DNA of 64,000 nucleotides from contig NZ_JADQDR010000004.1 of assembly GCF_015694705.1 (NCBI RefSeq), positions 310,001 to 374,000 on the forward strand, read 5' to 3'. The notes under the pieces are model-generated. The model was not told where the DNA came from and did no database searches. It saw only the letters and a program-made list of their open reading frames with translations. Source of the stretch: Pontibacter rufus. GTDB lineage: Bacteria; Bacteroidota; Bacteroidia; Cytophagales; Hymenobacteraceae. Positions 18,006 through 27,374 of the stretch are shown one piece after another; within the stretch, counting starts at the first letter, position 1; every line of letters starts with the position of its first letter. A program made the translations under genes and the position numbers.

Positions 18006-18956
18006 TTAATTAAATTTATAAGAGAGCCCGATGCCAAGCACTTCCTTTGTTTGCAGGCGGGGCCCGCTGCTGTCAATCTTCCCGTCCTCGTTGCTGTCCA
18101 CTGCTATATTCACGTCATCATCATAAATCAGGTGCACAAGCAGGCTGGCCGAAATAAAACTGTTTACCTTGAAATTCAGCGCATTCTCCCAGTTCACGTC
18201 TATATTTTGCGGATCATTCAGGTAATTCGTGAAGAGATCAAGCTTGGACTGGAGCGTAACGTTTTGCAGGATTTCCTGCTTGTAGCGCACATTTACGTAG
18301 CCTCCAAACTCCTTCCGCAGGTGCTTGCCCGTGCCGGGAATAAGATTTCCGGATGCATCTCTTGCAGCGCCCTTTACGCCAAAAGCGCCCCTGTCTGCCA
18401 GCATCTGGCTTTCTACAATGGTGAGTTTGCCTGTTAAGGGCGAGATAAAGACCGAAAGGTGATCATTGGGCTTGTAATCCATACCCAGCGAGAGAAGCAC
18501 AAAAGCCGGCGACATAAAACTGGAAATCAGTGTATCGCGGGTTTCGGTATAGGTAGGTGTCAGCTGTGTTTTCAGGTTTAGCTGCGCAGAGTAAAACCAC
18601 CGCTCCGATGCTTTGTAGCCATACTTTACATTCAGTTCCAGCTTGTCGTCGCTCTTGCGTACCTGCTGGTTTTCGAGTTTCACCATGCCATAGGTTATAT
18701 CCAGCGTGTTGTTCCAGCTACTTGGGCCGTGTTTATAGTTGCCGTATAGGTTCGCCACACCGAGCACCGAAAGAGCGTTCTGTCCGCCGGAAGCCCAGTT
18801 ACTGAGGCTAATCTGGCTGAAATTAACGGTGCCTTCGCCTCCGAAATCCCAGATGTCAGTTGTGTCAGCAGGCGCTGCCTCCTGGGCCATACCTGGATTT
18901 AAGCAAAAAATAAATGAAATAGAAACAAGGGCAGCTACGCGTAAAAATAAAGGCAT
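18006..18956 (-). CDS. DUF3078 outer-membrane beta-barrel protein
   Basis: A 316-residue protein with a signal peptide ending GMAQ and an N-terminal DUF3078 pattern: WDFGGEGTVNFSQISLSNWA followed by SGGQNALS. The rest alternates polar and hydrophobic residues as in outer-membrane strands and ends in GIGLSYKFN with terminal aromatic-x-polar character. The family is common in Bacteroidota and probably forms a barrel in the outer membrane; its function is not known. It begins 21 nt downstream of the mscL stop codon, so the two may be one transcript, although the jobs have no obvious link. Confidence 0.85.
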   Translation of the reverse strand: MPLFLRVAALVSISFIFCLNPGMAQEAAPADTTDIWDFGGEGTVNFSQISLSNWASGGQNALSVLGVANLYGNYKHGPSSWNNTLDITYGMVKLENQQVRKSDDKLELNVKYGYKASERWFYSAQLNLKTQLTPTYTETRDTLISSFMSPAFVLLSLGMDYKPNDHLSVFISPLTGKLTIVESQMLADRGAFGVKGAARDASGNLIPGTGKHLRKEFGGYVNVRYKQEILQNVTLQSKLDLFTNYLNDPQNIDVNWENALNFKVNSFISASLLVHLIYDDDVNIAVDSNEDGKIDSSGPRLQTKEVLGIGLSYKFN

Positions 18957-18977
18957 GTCATGTAAAAGCGTGAAACA

Positions 18978-19424
18978 TCAAACTGTTTTATCTCTTGGGG
19001 AGGCAGGAGCAATGGTGTCGCCTTTCAGCAGGTCACGGATTTCGGCCAGCAGCACTTCCTGCTTGTTAACAGCCGGCGCCGGCTTGGCTGCTTCGCGCTC
19101 GCGCAGGCGGTTAATGGTGCGTACCAGCAGGAAAATGGCAAAAGCGATGATGAAAAAGTTAATTACCGTTTGTATAAAATTACCATAGTTGATGGATACA
19201 GCGGGCTGCAATATTTCGCCATTTTCCACCACAGCGTCCTTCAGGATTATCTTCAGCCGCGAAAAATCCACATTGCTGATGAGCAGGCCCAGCGGCGGCA
19301 TAATGATATCATCCACCAAAGACTTGGTAATACCCCCAAAGGCAGCACCAATTACGACGCCGACTGCCAGATCGATAACATTGCCTTTTACAGCAAATTT
19401 TTTAAACTCTTCAAAAAAGGCCAT
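18978..19424 (-). CDS. mscL: Large-conductance mechanosensitive channel
   Basis: A 148-residue inner-membrane channel that opens under membrane tension to release solutes on hypo-osmotic shock. The N-terminal amphipathic helix [20 protein letters not shown] leads into TM1 ([20 protein letters not shown]), a periplasmic loop, TM2 ([20 protein letters not shown]) and a charged C-terminal helix. All family landmarks are present and length is normal. It is the first gene of a possible mscL-DUF3078 unit. No clear -7 box was seen upstream. Confidence 0.95.
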   Translation of the reverse strand: MAFFEEFKKFAVKGNVIDLAVGVVIGAAFGGITKSLVDDIIMPPLGLLISNVDFSRLKIILKDAVVENGEILQPAVSINYGNFIQTVINFFIIAFAIFLLVRTINRLREREAAKPAPAVNKQEVLLAEIRDLLKGDTIAPASPRDKTV

Positions 19425-19560
19425 AACAGTAGGGTTTAATGTTATAAAAGAATTTGTTGTATAAACAGGTAACAGCAGTATGTAAAACTTACTTCTACGG
19501 CCATTAGGCCACCAATCAGCAGCCTTGCTAATTAGCTGTTCAAGGATGTAACTAAATCAT

Positions 19561-19568
19561 TATATTTG
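19561..19568 (+). promoter_or_regulatory. -7 box of the enoyl-CoA hydratase gene
   Basis: TATATTTG matches TAnnTTTG and lies 38 nt before the ATG at 19607. No good TTTG at 20 nt upstream was found, so this is a half-supported promoter. Confidence 0.45.
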
Positions 19569-19606
19569 TGCCTGAAAACAGAGTTTAACCAGATCTGAAA
19601 GTCGAA

Positions 19607-20389
19607 ATGTCTATATACGAAAACCTGCTGCTTGATCTGAACAACGGCATTCTAACGATAACGATTAACAGGGCCGATAAGCTTAATGCCCTAAATATAG
19701 ATACAATCCGGGAGATAAAAAACGCAGTGCAGCAAGTATACGACGAGCCCTCTGTGAAAGGCGCCATACTGACAGGCGCCGGTCCGAAGGCATTTGTAGC
19801 AGGCGCCGACATCGCCGAGATAGCAGAGCTGAGTGAAGTAAACTCCCGCAACTTTGCCGAGCGCGGCCAGGAAGTGTTTGGCATGATTGAGCGTTGCAAT
19901 AAACCTATTATAGCAGCGGTAAATGGTTTTGCGCTGGGCGGTGGCTGCGAACTGGCCATGGCCTGCCACATGCGTGTAGCCAGCGACAATGCACGCTTTG
20001 GCCAGCCGGAAGTAAACCTGGGCCTGATACCCGGCTATGGCGGCACACAGCGTCTCACCCAATTGATAGGCAAAAGCAAAGCCATGGAACTGCTGATGAC
20101 GGCCGATATGCTTTATGCAGAAGAGGCCAGGCAACTGGGCCTGGTAAACTATGTGGTGCCACAAGAGCAACTGCTAAACAAATGCAGGGAACTGCTGGAG
20201 AAAATCATGAGTAAAGCCCCGCTAGCTGTCGGCCTGGTAATAGAGTGCGTAAATGCGGTGTATGACAAAGAGGAGAACGGCTACCAGACCGAAGCCAACG
20301 CCTTTGCCCGCTGCTGCACCTCCGAAGATTTTATTGAAGGCACAAACGCTTTTCTGGAAAAGCGCAAGCCTGTTTTTAAAGGACAATAA
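19607..20389 (+). CDS. Enoyl-CoA hydratase/isomerase (crotonase family)
   Basis: A 260-residue enzyme that probably hydrates 2-trans-enoyl-CoA in beta-oxidation or amino-acid breakdown. Crotonase landmarks are KLNALN near residue 25, the oxyanion-hole stretch AGADIAEIAE, and GFALGGGCELAMACHMRVAS with the first catalytic acid. These are followed by GQPEVNLGLIPGYGGTQRL, which holds the second catalytic Glu. Both acids are present, which favours hydratase over isomerase or degraded activity. Length is standard. The next gene, a flippase, starts 36 nt downstream and may be co-transcribed, though the functions are not clearly linked. Confidence 0.93.
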   Translation: MSIYENLLLDLNNGILTITINRADKLNALNIDTIREIKNAVQQVYDEPSVKGAILTGAGPKAFVAGADIAEIAELSEVNSRNFAERGQEVFGMIERCNKPIIAAVNGFALGGGCELAMACHMRVASDNARFGQPEVNLGLIPGYGGTQRLTQLIGKSKAMELLMTADMLYAEEARQLGLVNYVVPQEQLLNKCRELLEKIMSKAPLAVGLVIECVNAVYDKEENGYQTEANAFARCCTSEDFIEGTNAFLEKRKPVFKGQ

Positions 20390-20425
20390 TTTCATTTTGC
20401 ATTACCCAACCCTGAGACGTACCCC

Positions 20426-21919
20426 ATGAGTATAGCCAAGAAACTGGTTGGGCAAACGGCTGCCTATGGTTTAAGCAGCATTGTGGGCAGGGCGCTTAAT
20501 TACCTGCTCGTACCTATCTATACCGCTATTTTCCTTCCCGCGGAGTATGGTGTGGTTTCTTATCTCTACGCTTTTGTCGGCTTCTTTAATGTGCTCTATA
20601 CGTATGGTATGGAGACCACTTATTTTCGCTTCGCTACCAAGACGGGTGCCGACAGACAACAACTCTACAACCAGGTACTCACGATGGTGGGCAGCACCAG
20701 CCTGCTGTTCTCCGGCATACTTATACTTGCCTCCGGTGCCATTGCCCGCTATATCGGCTACCCGGACCAGCAGGAGTATATTACCTGGCTGGCTATTGTG
20801 CTGGCCATTGATGCTATTGTTAGTATACCTTTTGCCAAACTGCGGCTACAGAACAAGGCGGTTAAGTTCGCCTCCATCAAACTAATCAATATTTCCGTAA
20901 CGGTGGGCGCTAACATGTTTTTCCTGGTGCTCTGCCGTGACATTTACAGGGGCGAATACCTGCAGGAACTGCGCCCGCTGGCAATGCAGCTGTACAATCC
21001 CGCCTTCGGTGTCGGCTATATCTTCCTTATCAACCTGGTGGCAAATGCTTTGCAGATCCCGATGCTTTGGAAAGAACTAGTCAGTTACCGGTTCGAGTTG
21101 AACAAAGAACTGCTGCGCCCGATGCTGGCTTACTCCTATCCACTGTTGCTTATGGGTATAGCAGGCGCAGTAAACGAACTGTTCGACCGGATTCTGTTGC
21201 AGGAATGGTTGCCGGAAAATTTTTATCCGGGTATGAGCAATATGGCAGCTGTAGGCGTGTACAGCGCCTGCTACAAGCTGTCTATATTTATGTCGCTCAC
21301 CATACAGGCTTTCCGTTATGCGGCGGAGCCGTTCTTCTTCTCGCAGGCCGAAGACAAGAACTCCCCCCAGACTTTCGCTTTTGTAATGAAGTGGTTCGTA
21401 ATCGCCTGCGCTTTTATTTTTCTGTTCATATCAGCTAATCTGGAGGACTTTGCTTTGCTGCTGCGCAGCGCCGCTTACCGCGAGGGCATCATGGTAGTGC
21501 CTGTATTGCTGCTGGCTAACTTGTTTCTGGGTATATACTATAACCTCTCGATCTGGTTTAAGCTCACAGACAAAACGAAGTATGGCACCTACATCAGCTT
21601 TGGCGGGGCGGCTATCACCATCATCTTCAACCTGCTGCTTATACCGGTGCTGGGCTACATGGGCTCGGCCATTGCCACATTTGTCTGTTACTTCGGCATG
21701 GCACTGGTAAGTTACCTCCTGGGCAACCGTCACTACCCGATCCCCTACCCTGTTAAAGCTATCCTGGGGTACATTCTGTTTGCAGTAGTGCTGGTTTGGC
21801 TGGCTTTAAATGTGCCAGTTGCCGATTTCTGGCTGCGGCATGCTTTCCACCTGATGCTTTGCCTGGCTTTTGCAGCTGTTGTATGGTTGCGCGAACGGCC
21901 TCGCTTCCTTCAGTTTTAA
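20426..21919 (+). CDS. Polysaccharide/lipid-linked oligosaccharide flippase (MOP superfamily)
   Basis: A 497-residue integral membrane protein with about 12-14 hydrophobic helices spread over its whole length. The N-terminal stretch KLVGQTAAYGLSSIVGRALN followed by LLVPIYT is typical of Wzx/RfbX-like flippases. Such proteins move lipid-linked sugar units to the outer face of the inner membrane for exopolysaccharide or O-antigen. No glycosyltransferases lie next to it, only dut, with a sugar nucleotidyltransferase after that, so the substrate is unknown. Ends 15 nt before dut. Confidence 0.88.
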   Translation: MSIAKKLVGQTAAYGLSSIVGRALNYLLVPIYTAIFLPAEYGVVSYLYAFVGFFNVLYTYGMETTYFRFATKTGADRQQLYNQVLTMVGSTSLLFSGILILASGAIARYIGYPDQQEYITWLAIVLAIDAIVSIPFAKLRLQNKAVKFASIKLINISVTVGANMFFLVLCRDIYRGEYLQELRPLAMQLYNPAFGVGYIFLINLVANALQIPMLWKELVSYRFELNKELLRPMLAYSYPLLLMGIAGAVNELFDRILLQEWLPENFYPGMSNMAAVGVYSACYKLSIFMSLTIQAFRYAAEPFFFSQAEDKNSPQTFAFVMKWFVIACAFIFLFISANLEDFALLLRSAAYREGIMVVPVLLLANLFLGIYYNLSIWFKLTDKTKYGTYISFGGAAITIIFNLLLIPVLGYMGSAIATFVCYFGMALVSYLLGNRHYPIPYPVKAILGYILFAVVLVWLALNVPVADFWLRHAFHLMLCLAFAAVVWLRERPRFLQF

Positions 21920-21934
21920 TTTATATCTTTAAGG

Positions 21935-22378
21935 ATGAACAACATCACGGTCAACGTCATTAACCAATCAAAACATGCGCTGCCCTCGTATCAGACATTA
22001 CAGTCGGCGGGCATGGATTTGCGTGCCAATTTAGAGGCAGCCGTTACTTTAAAGCCGCTGCAGCGCGCACTTATACCTACCGGCTTGTTTATCGAACTTC
22101 CGGAGGGGCATGAGGCGCAGATACGCCCGCGCAGTGGCCTGGCCTTTAAGCATGGTATCTCCATCGTCAACAGCCCCGGCACCATCGATGCCGATTACCG
22201 CGGTGAGATAAAAGTGCTGCTCATAAACCTGTCGGATCAGGAATTTGTGGTGGAAGACGGCGAACGTATTGCCCAGATGATCGTGGCGAAGTATGAGCGC
22301 GTAGCATGGCAGGAAGCAGAGGAGCTTTCGGATACTGAACGGGGCAAAGGCGGCTACGGCAGCACCGGCACCAGATAA
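21935..22378 (+). CDS. dut: dUTP pyrophosphatase
   Basis: A 147-residue trimeric dUTPase that splits dUTP to dUMP and pyrophosphate, keeping uracil out of DNA and supplying thymidylate synthesis. All five motifs are visible: AGMDLRA (1), [12 protein letters not shown] (2), [15 protein letters not shown] (3), [12 protein letters not shown] (4) and the P-loop-like [10 protein letters not shown] (5) at the C-terminus. Length is normal. The start is preceded by TATCTTTAAGG, so a TATCTTTA sequence resembling a -7 box and a short AAGG run both lie within 12 nt of the ATG. It could be read from its own short-leader transcript or from the flippase gene. Confidence 0.96.
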   Translation: MNNITVNVINQSKHALPSYQTLQSAGMDLRANLEAAVTLKPLQRALIPTGLFIELPEGHEAQIRPRSGLAFKHGISIVNSPGTIDADYRGEIKVLLINLSDQEFVVEDGERIAQMIVAKYERVAWQEAEELSDTERGKGGYGSTGTR

Positions 22379-22435
22379 ATATATTCAGATTCATCTATCT
22401 TTTAATCACTTTTCCCGTAAGCGAAACCAATTCTG

Positions 22436-22473
22436 AAGTATAAATAAGTATAACAATCATACTTCAAGTATAA
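22436..22473 (+). repeat. Array of three AAGTATAA octamers
   Basis: Exact AAGTATAA copies start at 22436, 22446 and 22466, so spacings are 10 and 20 nt, about one and two helical turns. An inverted partial copy (CATACTT) lies between copies two and three. The array sits in the 164-nt gap ahead of the nucleotidyltransferase gene. Same-face spacing would suit a protein-binding site (inference). Confidence 0.6.
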
Positions 22474-22542
22474 ATAATCAATTTTTAACAGCTGCAGCAA
22501 CGACAAACCTGCAGCTTCACATTTAAAAACAAATCAACAGCT

Positions 22543-23550
22543 ATGAGGATAATCATACCGATGGCAGGAATGGGCAAACGCATGCGCCCGCACACTTTAA
22601 CTGTTCCCAAGCCACTTATTCCGATTGCGGGCAAACCCATTGTACAGCGCCTGGTAGAAGATATTGCCAAAGTATGCCAGGAGCCCATTGAGGAAGTAGC
22701 TTTTATCATCGGCCATTTCGGCGATAAAGTGGAGCAGGATCTGAAAAGTATCGCCCAATCGGTGGGCGCCAAAGGCAGCATTTATTACCAGGAGGAAGCA
22801 CTGGGCACGGCCCATGCCATACTTTGTGCCCAGGATTCGCTGGAAGGAAAGGTAGTGGTTGCTTTTGCCGACACGCTGTTTAAAGCAGATTTCCAGCTCG
22901 ACACCAACGCCGACGGCACCATCTGGGTGCAGCGCGTGGAAGATCCGCGTCCGTTTGGTGTTATTAAACTCAACGACCAGAACCAGATTACCGACTTTGT
23001 AGAAAAGCCGGTGGAGTTTATTTCCGATCTGGCCATTATCGGCATTTACTACTTCCGCGACGGCGAGTACCTGCGCCATGAGCTGCAGTACCTGCTGGAT
23101 AACAACATCCTGGACAAAGGCGAGTTTCAGCTCACCAACGCCCTGGAAAACATGAAGAACAAAGGCACCATCTTTATACCTGCCGTTATTACCGAGTGGC
23201 TCGACTGCGGAAATAAAAACGCAACCGTTTATACTAATCAGCGCTATTTAGAGTATATAAAAGACGAGGAAGGCCTGGTGGCTGACTCTGCGCAGTTGGA
23301 GAACAGCGTGATTATACCTCCTGTATTTATCGGTGAGAATGTGCGCATCAACAATTCGGTGGTGGGCCCGCACGTTTCCATCGGCGACAATACAACTGTT
23401 GACAACTTTGTGGTAAGCAACTCTATCATACAGGAAAATACGGCGCTTAAAAACGGCAACGTAGCAAACTCTATGCTCGGCAACTTTGTTGTGTACGAGG
23501 GCCGCCCGTCTGACCTCAGCGTTGGCGACTACAATACCATTATCGATTAA
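22543..23550 (+). CDS. Sugar-phosphate nucleotidyltransferase with C-terminal beta-helix
   Basis: A 335-residue enzyme that probably joins a nucleotide to a sugar 1-phosphate. The N-terminal Rossmann-like domain begins MRIIIPMAGMGKRMRPHTLT followed by PKPLIPIAGKP, the nucleotide- and sugar-binding signature. ADTLFKADFQLDTNADGTIW and EKPVEFISDLAIIGIYYF carry the metal and sugar site. From about residue 245 hexapeptide repeats (INNSVVGPHVSIGDNTTVDN) form a left-handed beta-helix. Glucose-1-phosphate thymidylyl- or uridylyltransferase are the nearest types; the substrate is not fixed. It ends 6 nt before the TPR gene, so the two form one unit. Confidence 0.88.
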   Translation: MRIIIPMAGMGKRMRPHTLTVPKPLIPIAGKPIVQRLVEDIAKVCQEPIEEVAFIIGHFGDKVEQDLKSIAQSVGAKGSIYYQEEALGTAHAILCAQDSLEGKVVVAFADTLFKADFQLDTNADGTIWVQRVEDPRPFGVIKLNDQNQITDFVEKPVEFISDLAIIGIYYFRDGEYLRHELQYLLDNNILDKGEFQLTNALENMKNKGTIFIPAVITEWLDCGNKNATVYTNQRYLEYIKDEEGLVADSAQLENSVIIPPVFIGENVRINNSVVGPHVSIGDNTTVDNFVVSNSIIQENTALKNGNVANSMLGNFVVYEGRPSDLSVGDYNTIID

Positions 23551-23556
23551 GATGAC

Positions 23557-25317
23557 ATGACCAGATTCAGAAACATTGTTCTTGCCTCCTGCTGCCTGGC
23601 TATACTTGCTGTAGCGCCAGGCTTTGCGCAGTCTTCTAAAAAGAAAGCCAGAGCCGCAAAAGAGGCCGCCGCGCCAACTCCTCAAACGCAGGAGCCGTCG
23701 GAGCGCGACAAGCAGATAAGCGAAGCCCTGTTTCTGGATGGTCTGAAATATTATATGCTGGAGGACTATCAACAAGCCCTCCAGCTTTTTCAGAAAGCCT
23801 ATACCGTTACCCCTGACAACGGTGGCCTCAACTATAAAATTGCGGAAACATACATGGCGCTACAGGACGCAAAGTCGGCAATGCCTTTTGCACAGGCTGC
23901 TGTAGCCCATGACAGCAAGAATGCCTATTGTTACCTGCTGCTGGCCCAAACCTTTGCGGAGCAGAAACAGTTCGACGCCGCAGCGCAAACCTACAACGAT
24001 CTCATCAAAAACGTGCCGGACTCGGAGGAATACCTCTTCAACCTGGCCGATTTATACTTATCGCAGTCGCAGTACGATAATGCCCTGAAGACGTACGACC
24101 GCATTGAAAAGCAGTTTGGCCCGCTGGAGCAGTTGCTGGTAAACCGCCAGCAGATATACCTGCGCCAGAAAAATACGGACAAAGCCATTGCCGAAGGTGA
24201 AAAGCTGTTAGCCGCCAACCCTACCGAAGTGCGTTATTTCCTGGCACAAGCTGAGCTGTACAATGCCACGCAGCGAACCGACGAGGCCATTGCAACACTG
24301 AACAAAGCACTCCGCCTGGAACCCGGCAATCCCTTCGCGCACCTGATGCTCTCGGATCTGAACCGCCAGAAAGGCAACCTGGCCGAATCAGAAAAAGAAG
24401 TTAAGATTGCCTTTGCCAGCCCACAACTGGATATTGATACCAAAGTGCGCATCCTGGTGGACTTTATACGCCAGCTGCCGAACCCGGAACTGGAGAAAAC
24501 CTCACTGGAACTGGCTGACCTGACCATACAAGCACATCCCGAAGAAGCCAAGGCCTATGCTGTAGCCGGTGATCTGCAAACCATAGTTGGCAAGAAAGAA
24601 GCTGCCCGCGACAATTACCTGAAAGCAGTAAAGCTGGACGATTCCCATTTTAAAATCTGGCAGCAGCTGGTATTGCTCGATGCGGAACTTACGCAGACAG
24701 CGGCCATGGTAGAGCACTCAGAGCAGGCGCTGGAGTTGTTCCCGAATCAGGCTATTTTCTGGTTCTACAACGGCACCGGCCACCTCATCGAGAAAAACTA
24801 TGACAAAGCTGCCAAGGCGCTGGAGCGCGGAAGAATCCTTTCAAACGGCCAGCAGGAACTGGTTATGCAATTTAACATGCAGCTCGGCGACAGTTACAAT
24901 GCTTTAAAGGATTACAAAAAATCAGACGAGGCCTACGATGCGGTGCTGGCGCAGGATGCTGACAACGAGCACGTGCTCAACAACTACAGTTACTTTCTGT
25001 CGCTGCGCAACGAGAATTTACCGAAGGCCAAAACGATGGCAGAGCGCCTCGTCACAAAATTCCCCAACAATCCTACCTATCTCGATACCTACGCCTGGGT
25101 GCTTTATAAAATGGGTAACTATACCGAAGCCCGCAAATACCTGGAGCAGGCGGTTGCCATCTCTGATGACGCCACCATGGTAGAGCATTACGGCGACGTA
25201 CTGTATAAGCTGGGTATGAAAGAAGAGGCTGTCAGCCAGTGGCAGAAAGCAAAGCTCAAAGGCGAAACCTCGGCTTTTATCGACAAAAAAATAAAAGAGA
25301 AAAAGCTTTATGAGTAA
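23557..25317 (+). CDS. Exported tetratricopeptide-repeat protein
   Basis: A 586-residue protein with a signal peptide (MTRFRNIVLASCCLAILAVA, cleavage after GFAQ) and at least ten TPR units. Examples are YQQALQLFQKAYTVTPDNGG, YNDLIKNVPDSEEYLFNLAD, AIATLNKALRLEPGNPFAHL and TEARKYLEQAVAISDD. TPR superhelices bind other proteins, so a periplasmic scaffold or assembly role is likely. In Bacteroidota this gene commonly precedes DUF4292, as here, where its 3' end overlaps the next gene by 8 bases. That pairing and a Lol-like partner gene suggest outer-membrane biogenesis (inference). Confidence 0.88.
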   Translation: MTRFRNIVLASCCLAILAVAPGFAQSSKKKARAAKEAAAPTPQTQEPSERDKQISEALFLDGLKYYMLEDYQQALQLFQKAYTVTPDNGGLNYKIAETYMALQDAKSAMPFAQAAVAHDSKNAYCYLLLAQTFAEQKQFDAAAQTYNDLIKNVPDSEEYLFNLADLYLSQSQYDNALKTYDRIEKQFGPLEQLLVNRQQIYLRQKNTDKAIAEGEKLLAANPTEVRYFLAQAELYNATQRTDEAIATLNKALRLEPGNPFAHLMLSDLNRQKGNLAESEKEVKIAFASPQLDIDTKVRILVDFIRQLPNPELEKTSLELADLTIQAHPEEAKAYAVAGDLQTIVGKKEAARDNYLKAVKLDDSHFKIWQQLVLLDAELTQTAAMVEHSEQALELFPNQAIFWFYNGTGHLIEKNYDKAAKALERGRILSNGQQELVMQFNMQLGDSYNALKDYKKSDEAYDAVLAQDADNEHVLNNYSYFLSLRNENLPKAKTMAERLVTKFPNNPTYLDTYAWVLYKMGNYTEARKYLEQAVAISDDATMVEHYGDVLYKLGMKEEAVSQWQKAKLKGETSAFIDKKIKEKKLYE

Positions 25318-26062
25318 ATACCTGCTGGGGTGCCTGCTTGCTGTGCTGTTGCTGGCTGGTTGTAAAAAAGAAGTTATACCTGCCACCGCCTCTGTCAACA
25401 CCAAAACCATCGGCAAAGTAACCGTAAACAACCTTGACTTTAATTACCTGACGGCCAAAAGCCAAATCAGTCTCAGTAACAAAGGCAACCAGTTAACCTC
25501 CGGTTTGTCGCTGCGCATGAAAAAAGACAGTGTTATCTGGGTGTCGGTGCAGCCAGGCCTCGGCATAGAAGCAGCCCGCATGATGCTGACCCAGGACTCG
25601 GTTTATATCATGGATCGCCTGAAAAGGGAGTACACCGTTGCCGGTTATACTTTCCTGCGCAACAAGTTTCAGGTGGATGTCAGTTTCGAGGTGCTTCAGG
25701 CCTTGCTGCTGGGCAACTATCAGGCACAAGGTGAAGAAAAAGTAATAGATGCCGAAGGCATGCAGCATGTGCAGCAAATGCGCCAGAACCTCCTTTTTGA
25801 TTATTTTATCGGTCTTCAGAATAACAAGCTGCAACGGCTGGACGTGCAGGACAAAAACACAGGCAACACCATTGCCGTGAAGTATAACGACTTTCAGGAG
25901 GTAGGCAGTGTGCCGTTTGCTTATACTTTGGCAGCGCAGGTCCTGCAACAAGGAGGCACCTCCTCCTTCACCCTCAACCACAGCAAAGTAACCGTTACCG
26001 ACGAAATTCTTTCCTTCCCTTTCAGCATTCCTGACGGCTATACGCGCCTTGCATTGAATTAA
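25310..26062 (+). CDS. DUF4292 lipoprotein
   Basis: A 250-residue lipoprotein with the signal MSKYLLGCLLAVLLLAGC, where Cys18 is the lipidation site. The mature domain has the DUF4292 pattern: VNNLDFNYLTAKSQISLSNK, LRMKKDSVIWVSVQPGLGIE, QDSVYIMDRLKREY and SFEVLQALLLGNY. The fold is distantly like LolA/LolB-type lipoprotein carriers, so a part in moving or anchoring lipids at the outer membrane is plausible but unproven. It overlaps the TPR gene by 8 bp and is followed by the EnvC-like gene 76 nt later, in an order often seen in this phylum. Confidence 0.88.
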   Translation: MSKYLLGCLLAVLLLAGCKKEVIPATASVNTKTIGKVTVNNLDFNYLTAKSQISLSNKGNQLTSGLSLRMKKDSVIWVSVQPGLGIEAARMMLTQDSVYIMDRLKREYTVAGYTFLRNKFQVDVSFEVLQALLLGNYQAQGEEKVIDAEGMQHVQQMRQNLLFDYFIGLQNNKLQRLDVQDKNTGNTIAVKYNDFQEVGSVPFAYTLAAQVLQQGGTSSFTLNHSKVTVTDEILSFPFSIPDGYTRLALN

Positions 26063-26090
26063 ATCCCGGAGCGGGTTGGTACTTCACTTA

Positions 26091-26107
26091 TAGATTTGCC
26101 ATATTTG
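26091..26107 (+). promoter_or_regulatory. Candidate -7 boxes before the EnvC-like gene
   Basis: TAGATTTG (26091-26098) is an exact TAnnTTTG match. CATATTTG (26100-26107) differs by one base and has a TTG 21 nt upstream (26076-26078). One of the two is probably the promoter; I cannot choose. Confidence 0.4.
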
Positions 26108-26138
26108 TACACCAAGTATAGAAGAACCAAACCTATTG

Positions 26139-27374
26139 ATGAAGGCCCTTTATAAATTAGCCTTTTTCTTACTGCTATTGTCTTTCCCGCTGGCTACCCT
26201 GGCCCAGAAGCAAAAATCGAAAGCACAACTGCAGAAAGAGAAAAAGGAAAACCTCAACCGCATTAAAGAAGCCAACCGTATTCTGCAGCAAACCAAGGTG
26301 CAGAAACAGGCCTCTATTGGCCAGCTAAATGCTATTAAAGAAAAGATAACGGTTCAAAAAGGCGTTATCCGCAACATCTCCAAAGAAATCAACTACATCC
26401 AGTCGGATGTAGAAGAAACGGAGGACAAAGTAACAGCGCTCCAGAACGACCTGGATAAGCTTAAAAAAGAGTATGCCGCCATGGTATACGCGGCTTCCAA
26501 AACGGCCAACAGCTACAACAAACTTATGTTTGTGTTTGCTTCCGACTCTTTTAACCAACTGGTGATGCGCCTGCGCTACCTGCAGCAGTATTCCGAAGGG
26601 CGCAAAAAACAGGTAGCACAGATCAACAAAACACAGGCTGTGCTCACCGACCAGCTTAACGTCCTCGAATCAAAAAAGAAACAAAAAGAAAGCCTGCTCA
26701 ACAAGCAGCTCGCTGAAAACAAAAACCTCCAGGGCCTGAAAGTGCAGCAGGACAGCGTGGTATCCAAACTCAGCAAGCAGGAGCAGAACCTAAAGCAGGA
26801 AGTGGCGCAACGGCAGCAATCCGTCAAAAAGCTGGACAAGCTGATTGCCGATATTGTGCGTGAAGAAATTGCCCGGGCAGCCCGGGAGGCGCGGGCTGCC
26901 GGTAAAGCATCAAGCGCAGGCGCAGGCAAAGTTACTCTTACGCCCGAAACAGCGCTTATCTCCTCCTCTTTTGCCGGTAACAAGGGGCATCTGTCGTGGC
27001 CGGTGGAGCGCGGCTTTATTTCGCAGGGCTTTGGCCGCCACAACCACCCGGTACTAAAAGGTGTGGTAACAGAAAACCGCGGCATTGATATCCAGACAAC
27101 ACAGGGCGCCACTGCCCGGGCTATTTTCGAAGGCAAGGTGTTGACTGTAGCCAGCGTACCCGGCATGAACAACATTGTGATGATACAGCACGGCGAATAT
27201 TTTACAGTTTATGCCAAGCTAAAGACTGTCAGCGTATCGCCTGGCCAAACGGTAAAGCTAAAAGACGTTATCGGCACCGTATATACCGACCCGAACGGAA
27301 CGACAGAGCTTCAGTTTCAGGTATGGAAAAACAGCGCGAACCTCAACCCGGCTACCTGGCTGCTGCATAAGTAA
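26139..27374 (+). CDS. EnvC-like murein hydrolase activator (degenerate LytM)
   Basis: A 411-residue periplasmic protein with a signal peptide ending TLAQ, a long coiled coil (about 20-225, rich in Lys, Gln and Glu) and a C-terminal LytM/M23 domain (about 282-411). In active M23 peptidases the metal is held by HxxxD and HxH. Here the first site reads NRGID and the last reads LQFQVW in place of LHFEV, so zinc ligands are missing. This is the pattern of EnvC/NlpD, which do not cut murein but switch on amidases during division. I start at the ATG at 26139; a TTG just before it (26136) is in frame. Confidence 0.88.
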   Translation: MKALYKLAFFLLLLSFPLATLAQKQKSKAQLQKEKKENLNRIKEANRILQQTKVQKQASIGQLNAIKEKITVQKGVIRNISKEINYIQSDVEETEDKVTALQNDLDKLKKEYAAMVYAASKTANSYNKLMFVFASDSFNQLVMRLRYLQQYSEGRKKQVAQINKTQAVLTDQLNVLESKKKQKESLLNKQLAENKNLQGLKVQQDSVVSKLSKQEQNLKQEVAQRQQSVKKLDKLIADIVREEIARAAREARAAGKASSAGAGKVTLTPETALISSSFAGNKGHLSWPVERGFISQGFGRHNHPVLKGVVTENRGIDIQTTQGATARAIFEGKVLTVASVPGMNNIVMIQHGEYFTVYAKLKTVSVSPGQTVKLKDVIGTVYTDPNGTTELQFQVWKNSANLNPATWLLHK

